Assembly: GCA_049724395.1 (NCBI GenBank)
Contig: JAUGWO010000281.1
Location: 1 to 27,293, forward strand
DNA length: 27,293 nucleotides
DNA from: Spongospora subterranea f. sp. subterranea
Lineage: Eukaryota; Endomyxa: Phytomyxea; Phytomyxea; Plasmodiophorida
Direction of reading: 5' to 3'
Shown here: in pieces, positions 1 through 9,900 of the stretch
Layout: every line of letters starts with the position of its first letter
Position numbering within the stretch: position 1 is the first letter of the stretch
Notes under the pieces: model-generated
Seen by the model: only the letters and a program-made list of their open reading frames with translations
What the model was told of the DNA's origin: nothing
Database searches by the model: none
Translations under genes and position numbers: made by a program

Positions 1-211
1 AATTCAGCAGCTTGCTCAATGGAGATCTGAGAGTCGAATTGTCTCTGAAGAGACGATTTAAATTCTGCTGGAGAAACTGCCCGATTTCCTTTAGGATTCA
101 CAGCGGGTTGGGCATCGATTGACTCGTCGATTGCCATTATATCTGTAACACAGAAAGGCACTCACCGATTCCTTCATATACAGTCTGCGGTTTGGCACGC
201 GACCAATGCAT
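1..211 (-). CDS. Unrecognised protein, N-terminal part, runs off the left edge
   Basis: The minus strand reads from an ATG at 211-209 (MHWSRAKPQTVYEG), crosses a putative 23-nt intron at 143-165 and continues in frame (DIMAIDESIDAQP..., ...SPAEFKSSLQ) to base 1. The intron begins GTGAGTG and ends TTCTGTGTTACAG on the minus strand, and splicing it keeps the frame open, whereas reading through meets a stop. A fallback start is the ATG at 137-135, just after the acceptor. The visible part is acidic and glutamine-rich with no domain I recognise. It lies head-to-head with the plus-strand gene starting near 347, so the two may share a promoter region. The C-terminus lies outside the window. I see coding character but cannot name a function. 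Confidence 0.45.
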
Positions 212-346
212 GACCTTCTTGTCATTTGCCAAATTGTCATTGTTGATCACTCAGCAATCGAATGCCGATTTCTTTCACATAAAGATGTACTGGCAATTGA
301 AAACTGTGGCTCTGCGTTTCTCAATACATAACATAATTGGATTTGC

Positions 347-1610
347 TTGCCGGGTGAAAAGGTCATTACCCGTCTATCACATCATGAGCGGCTGGATTTG
401 TTCCACGATTTGATAAGATATCTTGCTGTGTGGCCGTTGGAGTGCGACTTTGTTTACTATTTTGATGAGCAATTGGACTGGAAAATATCATATCTTCGCC
501 GCAATCAATGTTCAATCTGGTTTCGAGCCAGGGTGCGATGTTGGTAAGATAAAAAGAATCTCGGCTTCATGTTGATTTGCACACTTTCCTAGAGCGTTTC
601 GAACACAGAGGAATTCGAGAAGGAGCAGTATGGACCCAATATTCAGCGGCGTTAAGGGAACTTGATCAATAACTCCCTGAAAAATAAATACTAGTATCAG
701 ATTCTGTTCCTCGTGGCCTATTTGCGATTGCAATGTTAGCCTTGGAGAGGTTAAATGACCGAATTCAGCGCCCTTGTGGAACGGAGTAAAAGCGCATATT
801 TGATGGTGTAATATCACAACTACAAAAAAAATTCACAAAATTTTGAAATGGGTTCCATCAAGTAGGGTTGACGCCGCGCATCTGATGCAACTGATGTCAA
901 TCGAATCTGGTGAAACTTGGTGATAAGTAGGCGCAATTCCTTTTTTAATAGGAGTAGGTTTTTGTGAAACGGAGGAAGTATATGTTGCGTTTCGGTCCTT
1001 TTTCAACTTGGCGGGTTTCTTCTGTTTTTTCCCGTTTCGGTGTTATCTTCAATTCTGCATCCTCTCCCACCCTTACGAGGTTACTTTCACATACCTCTCC
1101 TTCAACAGTGAGGAAGATGCTCCATTGTTCAAATTTTATCTAGACAACATCCTCGCCAGTGGCATGGCCAATAAAGAAACTGAAAGAACTGAGTTGAAAT
1201 TGACAGCGGCCCATAATCGCTCAAAGCCCATCCTTCCCTTGATCTCATCTTCCTCTCAGCCCCGCCCATCCCATTCCTCCTCGCCTTATGTAATCCTGCT
1301 ATTCCCTCTCTCCCTTGATCTCATCTTCCTCTCAGCCCCGCCCATCCCATTCCTCCTCGCCTTATGTAATCCTGCTATTCCCTCTCTCCTTCATCTCATC
1401 CTCCTCTCTCCCCGCCCATCCCATTCCTCCTCGCCTCAAGTAATCCTGCTATTCCCTCGCCCATCCCATTCCTCCTCGCCTCATCTCATCCTCCTCTCTC
1501 AGCCCCGCCCATCCCATTCCTCCTCGCCTCAAGTAATCCTGCTATTCCTCTCTCCCTTCATCTCATCCTCCTCTCACCCCGCCCATCCCATTCCTCCTCG
1601 CCTCAAGTAA
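347..1610 (+). CDS. Unrecognised multi-exon protein
   Basis: Five or six exons join with matching phases: 347-543, 595-650, 701-785, 866-909, 952-994 and 1109 onward. The introns of 51, 50, 80, 42 and about 114 nt have GT...AG ends such as GTAAGA...CTAGAG and GTTAAG...TATCAG. The joined protein contains HHERLDLFHDLIRYLAVW early, PRGLFAIAMLALERLND in the middle and APLFKFYLDNILASG near the end. The true start is unresolved, because an in-frame stop lies just upstream of 347 and an earlier exon may exist. The last frame stays open into the C/T-rich minisatellite and stops at 1610, so either the repeat encodes the tail or a further splice removes it. No family is recognised. Phase agreement at four successive introns is the main evidence. 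Confidence 0.45.
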
Positions 1611-2045
1611 TCCTGCTATTCCCTCTCTCCTTCATCATTCCTCCTCGCCTCAAGTAATCCTGCTATTCCCTCTCTCCCTTCATCTCATCCTCCTCTCAGC
1701 CCCGCCCATCCCATTCCTCCTCGCCTCAAGTAATCCTGCTATTCCCTCTCTCCCTTCATCTCATCCTCCTCTCACCCCGCCCATCCCATTCCTCCTCGCC
1801 TCAAGTAATCCTGCTATTCCCTCTCTCCCTTCATCTCATCCTCCTCTCAGCCCCGCCCATCCCATTCCTCCTCGCCTCAAGTAATCCCTATTCCCTCTCC
1901 CTTCATCTCATCCTCCTCTCATCATCCCCGCCCATCCCATTCCTCCTCGCCTCAAGTAATCCTGCTATTCCCTCTCTCCCTTCATCTCATCCTCCTCTCA
2001 CCCCGCCCATCCCATTCCTCCTCGCCTCATCCTGCTATTCCCTCG
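1222..2045 (+). repeat. 76-bp minisatellite, C/T-rich strand
   Basis: About ten to eleven imperfect tandem copies of a 76-bp unit built around CCCGCCCATCCCATTCCTCC and CAAGTAATCCTGCTATTCCC. Copies differ mainly by small deletions. The plus strand is almost purine-free, so strand asymmetry is extreme. The unit length is not a multiple of three, so translation cycles through frames. The array begins inside the apparent last exon of the preceding gene. Confidence 0.9.
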
Positions 2046-2089
2046 TTACTCTGGCAGTGATACTATAGGGGGGTTCCACTATAGATAGT

Positions 2090-2500
2090 ATGGAGGACCT
2101 TGACCTGTTAGGGCTGCCTCTATATCACAAGAAGTCTGACCTGATAATATAAGGCTGCTTCTATAACAATGGCAGTGACTTGATATGATTATAGATCGTA
2201 GGGCTGCCTTTATATATCATATTAAAGGCAAGGGTCTTGATAAAAGATTAGGGCTGCCTCTATCATCGCCACCTCTTTTATCGAGTCCCCAACTCTCTGT
2301 CCTCAAATTACAGTGCTGTGGAGATCTTACGGCTGCCTTTGCATCATATTAAGGGCAAGTGCCCTGGCTCGATATCAGATTCAGATCTTAGGGCTGGGGC
2401 AACGGCCCTGACCTAAATAATAGATCTTAGGGCTGCCGATATTGTATCAAGCGCCAGGCTTTAACCTGTAAATACTGCCTTGACTAGGGCCACGCCAGCA
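2090..2500 (+). repeat. Degenerate repeats with core TTAGGGCTGCC
   Basis: Seven or eight diverged copies of a module whose core is (T)TAGGGCTGCCT(C/T)TATAT, spaced about 40-80 bp apart and often followed by AAGGGCAAG and TTGACCTG-like stretches. Cores are visible near 2108, 2150, 2205, 2248, 2329, 2388 and 2427. No coding frame is supported. It fills the space between the 76-bp array and the GT54 start codon, so it may include that gene's 5' region. Confidence 0.6.
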
Positions 2501-2508
2501 AGCAGAAG

Positions 2509-4717
2509 ATGCTGTTGGCGACAACACTTGACGCTGATAATCATGAAAGGCAGCAGGGATATACCACATTCCTGCGATCCAGAATTATGAAGATCATGTT
2601 CCTATTTCTCTTCGTGGCCATCACGACAATAATCACGAATCTCTACCTGGATATTGAGCAATTCCGGAATGCGTTCTCCTTCGACAAGGCATATCAGAAT
2701 GCAGCTGATCATGATCAAACTCTGGACTCTCTGGAACAAGGTCAGTGGATCGATTTCCCTCATCAAATACAATAGCAATGAGACTATTTCAGGGGCGGAT
2801 ATCGCTAGCCAAATACTACAAGAAATAGGTCAAAAACAAGCAGAGAATTCTAATTCGGAATTGGTGCTACACACCCGAAACAGGCGATCTAAGGCGCTCA
2901 ATGAATCTGACCCTGCTGATTTATTGATTGGAGTCATGGTTGAGCGGGATATGGACAGATTTCATGAAACTATTAGATCAATTCTCCAACAACATACAAG
3001 TGGTATTATCTGTTGTATTGATGGCGTTTATCATAACCCTAAATCTATAGACGCTTATCAGATGCATTGCTTTTGAGGATTATGATCTATATCCCCAATC
3101 TACTACAGGAAATCGCATCATATATTGATCAAAAGTATCGCCCTGAAATTGCATCAGGGATGATATTCGTTGTTATTGGACCAGTCGAAGAATCGCACCC
3201 TGAGGGAGATGGTTGGGTTCGTTTGTAGTTGATCAAGACACTTATGACTAAACTGTTAATAGACGTGAAACAACCAGCACAACAACAGCAGCGATCGCTG
3301 GATTTCGCGTACATTGCACAGGTTGCCGCCAATACAAGTCGTTTCTTCTTGCCGCTCTCATCTGGAACAACAGTAATTGCATCGGGATTTGCCCACAGTA
3401 TCCATGAGAGAGTATCCAACACTGTTGAACGATGGTCGAGGATTACCTTCGGTTTGACTAAGAATTCTGTTCCAGATGAACCAATATTGATTTTCATCTT
3501 TAGTGCCTGAAGAGACATCAACGCATCCAGGTCGAGCACCATTTTCTGGAAACCTTTTTAACAGTACAGAGTTGATAAGAATTGCTATCGCGGTAAAGAC
3601 GTTTCGTCTACGACATCCAGTTGAGTTCATCGTGAACGTGGTCTGCGAGCGATTGATGATCGGGTCCATGGTCCAGAATCAATCGAATCTTAATCTTTTC
3701 AATAGCAGTCGTATAGCTCCAGGGAATTATGATTCGGTCCTGCCAAACAGTGGGTCAGAAATTAATCTCATTGTTGAAAACAATATCGCATCTCATTGTT
3801 ATGCCGAATCCAGGACCATATTTCCGTACGTTGATCCTAACTGGGGCAATATTCCTGGAAGCCCTCCTACCAGCGATGGGCCTAAACATTTATTCACGTT
3901 TGGAGTTCCAACCGGGCGAAGACAGAACAATGTCGTGTACGTTGTTCCCCTTTTGCACGATCTGTTGACAAAAATTTCGGATGCGTCTTCAGACTCTATT
4001 GTTATTGTTATGGTAAGGCGTCATCAATCAGGTTCAACTTATCGTTCAGTCACGACAGGTTACGACTCCTGGCGAATGGGGAGAACAATTTCAACAAAGT
4101 CTAAGCACAGAATTTGCCGACGCAATCTCTCGCAACAAACTCGAAGTGCATTTGGCAGCGTTCGACACCTATCCTCCTTTGGTTGGATTGCGTCAAAACT
4201 ATGGAGATGACGAAAAAAGAGTCGTTTGGCGCTCAAAGCAGAATTTAGATTATAGTCATCTGCTGAAAGGTAATCTGTATTTGTTGAAGATTTGAAAAAT
4301 ATGTAAATCTCAAGTGCAGTCGCAAATGGGAGATCTAAGTATTTCGTGATGATGGAAGATGATGTTGCTCTAGTAGCAGATTTCGTTTCCCTTCTTCAAC
4401 TCTTCACTACAACCACATACTCTGCCTGGGCAATGCTTGATGTTTGCAAACTGGTCGGATTTGCTGGAAAGGTGTCCTTCATATTTCGTTTGAAACTCTG
4501 TTGTTGAAAGTAATTCCAGATATTTCATGATCGCTCGATATGGGGATTGCAGGTTCTGCTTTGGACATTTTACGATGAACTCCCGTGCGATTGGTTGGTT
4601 CATGTCGCCAATACCTTAGATACAGATATTGTTGAGGTGCATCCATATAATCTGCTGGAGCATAAAGGGACTATCAGCTCATTTGAAGGAAAAAACAATA
4701 TCACTGATAAAACGTAA
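2509..4717 (+). CDS. GT54-family (MGAT4-like) glycosyltransferase with two tandem GT54 modules
   Basis: Eight exons (2509-2740, 2793-3025, 3109-3211, 3263-3451, 3504-4012, 4059-4269, 4320-4471, 4520-4717) join with consistent phases into about 608 residues. Introns are 46-83 nt. A hydrophobic segment at residues 29-46 (MKIMFLFLFVAITTIITN) predicts a type II Golgi membrane protein; ATG 2587 is an alternative start. Module 2 (about 380-600) carries TFGVPTGRR, RSKQNLDYSHLL, the acidic motif YFVMMEDDV at 500-508, LVGFAGK and CDWL, as in MGAT4 GlcNAc-transferases, which add beta-1,4 GlcNAc to N-glycan cores. Module 1 (about 121-360) repeats the same order (LLIGVMVERD, RPEIASGMIFVV, RSLDFAYIAQ, FSGNLF) but has LPLSSGTTV where the EDD should lie. 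The stop may instead be a GTAAAT donor at 4714, with a C-terminal exon near 4815-4905 (HPPQYNETISNFLEHH); its phase does not fit cleanly. Substrate is inferred from family only. Confidence 0.8.
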
Positions 4718-5039
4718 ATCTCTGTTTCAACTGGACTTTTTGATATAATACGACTGCTGTTTCCGTCTATGACCACATTAGAATTCGTCGTTGGAAATAG
4801 CCAAAATTGAAATCAGATTCAGAGTCATTTTGTTCACCCACCTCAGTACAATGAGACGATATCAAATTTTTTAGAGCATCATAGGAATCAGTACCCAAAC
4901 AGCCCGTAAGGCGTTGATAGTTTTCATCAAAATCAGGAGGGAACAAGGCGTTAGATATTGAGCATAAACCAAACCATGTCTGTGCTGGTCCTATGGTCTA
5001 CCCAGTTCAGCATTATGATATGGGAAGCACACCGCACCT
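4718..5039 (+). other. Possible C-terminal exons or 3' region of the GT54 gene
   Basis: The open stretch HPPQYNETISNFLEHH near 4838-4900 and another around 4945-5035 (GNKALDIEHKPNHVCAG) are plausible extra exons, since MGAT4 proteins carry a C-terminal domain beginning with an HxNPP-like stretch. I could not find donors and acceptors that keep phase, so they are not joined to the CDS. Otherwise this is untranslated or spacer sequence. Confidence 0.3.
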
Positions 5040-6170
5040 ATAATGCTACGCTAGCAAGGATGCGCTAGTATGGTCGTTCACCACTGCCAATGTTACCACA
5101 TTGTATTGTACTGCACACCGCACCCAAGGATGCGCTAGTATGGTCGTTCACCACTGCCAATGTTACCACATTGTATTGTACTGCACACCGCACCCAAGGA
5201 CCTAGTATGGTCGTTCACCACTGCAATGTTACCACATTGTATTGTACTAGTATGGTCGTTCACCACTGCCAATGTTACCAAGGATGCGCTAGTATGGTCG
5301 TTCACCACTGCCAATGTTACCACATTGTATTGTACTGCACACCGCACCCAAGGATGCGCTAGTATGGTCGTTCACCACTGCCAATGTTACCACATTGTAT
5401 TGCTACTCGTTCACCACTGCCAATGCACCCAAGGATGCGCTAGTATGGTCGTTCACCCACTGCCAATGTTACCACATTGTATTGTACTGCACACCGCACC
5501 CAAGGATGCGCTAGTATGGTCGTTCACCACTGCCAATGTTACCACATTGTATTGTACTGCACACCGCACCCAAGGATGCGCTAGTATGGTCGTTCACCAC
5601 TGCCAATGTTACCGCACCCAAGGATGCGCTAGTATGGTCGTTCACCACTGCCAATGTTACCACATTGTATTGTACACCGCACCCAAGGATGCGCTAGTAT
5701 GGTCGTTCACCACTGCCAATGTTACCACATTGTATTGTACTGCACACCGCACCCAAGGATGCGCTAGTATGGTCGTTCACCACTGCCAATGTTACCACAT
5801 TGTATTGTACTGCACACCGCACCCAAGGATGCGCTAGTATGGTCGTTCACCACTGCCAATGTTACCACATTGTATTGTACTGCACACCGCACCCAAGGAT
5901 GCGCTAGTATGGTCGTTCACCACTGCCAATGTTACCACATTGTATTGTACTGCACACCGCACCCAAGGATGCGCTAGTATGGTCGTTCACCACTGCCAAT
6001 GTTACCACATTGTATTGTACTGCACACCGCACCCAAGGATGCGCTAGTATGGTCGTTCACCACTGCCAATGTTACCACATTGTATTGTACTGCACACCGC
6101 ACCCAAGGATGCGCTAGTATGGTCGTTCACCACTGCCAATATTACCACATTGTATTGTACTGCACACGGC
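5040..6170 (+). repeat. 70-bp satellite array, about 15-16 copies
   Basis: Tandem copies of a 70-bp unit containing CTAGTATGGTCGTTCACCAC, TGCCAATGTTACCACATTGT and GCACACCGCACCCAAGGATG. Copies from about 5690 to 6160 are nearly identical; earlier copies (about 5170-5650) show internal deletions that shorten the unit. Because 70 is not a multiple of three, reading frames run through several registers and give spurious overlapping frames on both strands. The homogeneity of the right half suggests recent expansion or homogenisation. Confidence 0.95.
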
Positions 6171-6978
6171 GTCGTATTGGTATTATTGATTATTGTTCCA
6201 ATTTATCAACCTGCTCCTTGAAATGATCCAGTCAACATAGCCTGGCATTTATTTATGCCACGAAATATCCTGAATGACGTTCGGCGTATCGAGGGCTACA
6301 GTTTTGCAGCACGTTGACGTACATCTATGCTTAAGCAGCCACAGTGCTTGCTTCTCCATCATATTTTATAGGAAACCGAGCCTGTCTATATTCGGTCATG
6401 ACTTTTTCTCTGCGCTCTTATCTGGCGATCATTGCATCAACTTCTGCCGCGGTCGACGTCATTTTCACGAGCGTCCAAACTTAAATGCTAAAAAAAAGGT
6501 GTATTGAGGTACCCGTGCTGGCAATAACAATAGTTTTGAAGAGAAGATATATAATATTTCAACCGAACGGTCAGAGTAACTATTCCAACGTACGGCCTCT
6601 AACGTAGAAGAGCCAACCATTATTTATCTTCGACCTGTTTGAAAAAAAGGTATCCAATTCCACCGAATATTTTCATGACGACCTAACCAATTCAAGAAAT
6701 TGTCTTTTTCCTCATGTTCATACCAAGTACAAGCTCTGAAGAATCACAAATTCGTATTGACAAAATTGGCTCACAGCAGTCACTGTTACTGAAAAACCAC
6801 ATTTGGCGCCAGATGGTGCTTTAAAATGAGTCAACTGATTTACAGAGAATGAATCAACTTGTGGGAAATCGTCTGGATGATTTATCCATTTTATATTTAG
6901 CAATTTTATTCACCACCTCGAAAAATTGAATTATTATTTGTGTCTATTATTGATATAAGGTTCCGTTAAGGTCAAGTC
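6171..6978. other. Intergenic region upstream of the secreted-protein gene
   Basis: About 800 bp without a supported gene. Short open frames exist (for example 6274-6507 on plus and 6718-6903 on minus) but have no splice support or recognisable features. The last 100 bp are AT-rich (ATTATTATTTG...TATTGATATAAGG) and directly precede the ATG at 6979, so the promoter and 5' leader of that gene probably lie here. Confidence 0.4.
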
Positions 6979-9900
6979 ATGTCAGGCCTAATCCCTCTGA
7001 GAGCGATAACGGTCGCGATATTAGGCAGCTGTCTCATCTTATGTCTGGCCAATGCTGACGAATGTAATGACGATTTGAAGATCGCTGTATTCTCGGCTCC
7101 CGTTCAGCACGATGAGTCGTCGTACCAGCCCGGTTCCTTTCGTTTCAAGGATCAGGGTGTTGAGCGCCCAACCCCGTCGAAAACTGAGGGGAAACCCAGC
7201 GAGGTACGCATAACCGTGCCACAAGGGTTCAACGCCTCAAAGATCGGCGACCTAACATCGCAAATCGATGCAGCGGTGGCCAGCGTTGCAAACGGCACTT
7301 CAAGTAAGGCCCCTGTGATAATTAAGAGCAAAGGCAAAGGTAAAAAAAATGGATCCAAGCAGCATCGCAAGCCTGCGGTTGTCATTAGTGGTCTTGCTGG
7401 CGAACCTAATTCGAAAGGCGCGATCGCGAAAGAGGTCGACTCTACTACTCAGCCATCCCATTCGCAGATCCATCAGGGTGTCATCGCGGGTTTATCTAGT
7501 ACGAATAGTGTTCCAAAGCCTAAGGATAATCGCAAAAAGGCCTATCCTATTGCGCCTGCTAAGGATCAGATTTCAACTCAAGGATTGTCCAATGATTCCT
7601 CTCCCCTTCTCACGAATTATACGATAGGTAATGCTCAAGCGCCATCACTCTTGACATCGCTCATCAACCTGGTCAAATCGTCTTTGTTGCCCTCTAACAA
7701 TCAGACTGATACTGGATCAAGCCAAAAAGGCACACAACCGAACGCGTACCTTGTCGTAACTCCAAAAGGGTCTATATTGGTTCCAAGCAATTCTTCTTCA
7801 CAAGGAATGGTCCCAGCTGCAAGCGATTCAGGAAAATCATCGGAATCCATCTCCGGCAGTAATAACTCAGGCCGTCATGGCACCCCTCTGTTGATGCCAG
7901 ACACACTTGTTCCATTAAAGAATAGTTCGGTCTCGTCCAACTCATCCAGTAATGGGGCACCCAGCAATATTGGCGCTAAGACGTCTCACCCATATTTATC
8001 GTTGCTGCCGTCGATCTTGCGCAAACCCGAGGTGAATTCTTCGGCACCGTCATCAAATTCCCCCGTCAAGAATGCATCGATCATAGTATCTGCTGCTGTG
8101 ACGCCGAATACCACCTCCAACGCCAGCTCCATCGTTCCTTCGGCCACGGTTTTGGTTGATGGAGCACGGGTTCTGACGAATATGCCTTCATCGGGGAACT
8201 CCACATTGAGGAGCAGCATCCCTACGAACGGGTCAGCCAATGGAAATCCGTTTATTAACGCGTCCGGCAGCGACATTCGTTCACCGAATGCCACGAACAC
8301 CAGTATTCCTTCAGCAACGGGGCCAAATTCTGCTCTATCGACAATTGATACCGTCACCAATGCTCCGATTACCCATGTCGGCATCATCGTGGTTCCTGCG
8401 TTGAATGCGTCTGCCATCAATGCTCCTGGTACAAACGTCTCGACGAAAGTTGGCCCTTCTACAGCACCGGTTGCCAATACTGACGCTTCACTCTCTTCTG
8501 GAAGTGGTTCAATGAGTTTTGCAAATGGCTCGAGCAAGGCTGTTCCTTCTATAAGTAGCTTAATCACCGCAGCTCCAATTATTAATGGGTCAACGAATTC
8601 TCCGTTTGTAAGTGGCGCCGTCAGCAGTGTTCCATCGACGTCCAGTGCAGTCCCTTCCACAAATGGCTCAATCAGCAGTGCTCCGTTCACGAATAGTTCA
8701 ACTATTTCATCGCCGTCTACAAATGGCTCGACCAGCGCTGCACCGTCTACGAAGAGCACAACTGGCAAAACGCCTGTTTCAAACGGCACCGTCAGCACTA
8801 TTCCTTCTACGAGTAATTTAACCATCGGTGTTCCATCTGCTAATAGCTCCACTACAGATGATTCGGTCAACGCTGCCCCATCTGCGAATAACGTTATTAC
8901 CAAAGCGCCTTCTAACAGTGGCTCAAACAGTTCTGGTCCTTCTGCAAACAAATCAATCATCGGTGCTCCTTTAACAAACGGCTCAATCAGCGCTCCTTTC
9001 GCAAATGGATCAATCAGCGCTGTTCCTTTCACAACTGGCTCAACCGGCGCTGTTCCGTCTACGAATGTTTCAACCAACGTGGGCCCCGCGACGAATGGAT
9101 TAACTGACTCGGCCACTTCTGGTTCAGCTGGCGGTGCTCCGTCTGCACGTAATCGTGTTCCAACTACGGGGGGCGCAGGTGTTGGATCTCCTCTCAAAAG
9201 TGCTGCGAACGATACTCAGTTATCAACAAGCGATGCTACGTCGGCGAGTGGTTCGACCAAGAAGATTTCGCCTGTAAATGACTCGGACAAAGGCATGCGT
9301 TCTACGATTGATCAAGTGGACAATTTACCGGCCTTAGATTTTCCAGCCAATGTCAGCGCTTCGAAGACCAGCGATGTTGCGTCATCAACGGCAGTGCCGA
9401 TTACCCCAGTTCTCACAGAGAAGACCATCAACGATGAAGTCACTCCTAGTAAGCCAAGTACCAGCGCTCCGACGACCAGACCAATCGCAACTCCTTCGAA
9501 GGTGGCCAAGACATCCTTATCGCCATCCGATAAAAACAAGACGTCAAAGAAGGGTTCAATTCCTGCCAAGGGAAACCACGCTTCAAAGAAGGTCGATAAA
9601 AAGAGTGGTAAAAAGAGTGGTAAAAAGAGTGGTAAAAAGAGCGGTAAAGCAGGTTCATCGTCTCCCAAAAAGAAAAATTCTTCAAACGATTCGACTAAGT
9701 CTGGTCTACCGAAGGACCAAGACACACTTGCTTCGTCAAAGGTGCCCTCTACTGATAAAGCAGAGATTGGTAAAAAAAGTGGTAAAAAGAGTGGTAAAAA
9801 GAGCGGAGAAGCAAGTTCATCGTCCCCCAAAAAGAATAATTCTTCGAAACGATTCGTCCAAGTCTGGTCTACCGAAGGACCAAGACACACTTGCTTCGTC

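Noticed and set aside
2090-2500. Telomeric repeats because of TTAGGG
   Set aside because: TTAGGG occurs once per 40-80 bp inside a longer TTAGGGCTGCC core, never in tandem.
5040-6170. CRISPR array
   Set aside because: The copies are contiguous 70-bp units without unique spacers, in a eukaryotic context.
5090-6226. Overlapping 62-225-codon frames in the 70-bp array
   Set aside because: They arise from the satellite unit itself and repeat the same peptide in different registers on both strands.
7986-9197. 403-codon open frame on the minus strand
   Set aside because: It lies exactly opposite the mucin-like coding region; the Ser/Thr/Asn/Ala codons there rarely give stops in reverse. No signal or domain is seen.
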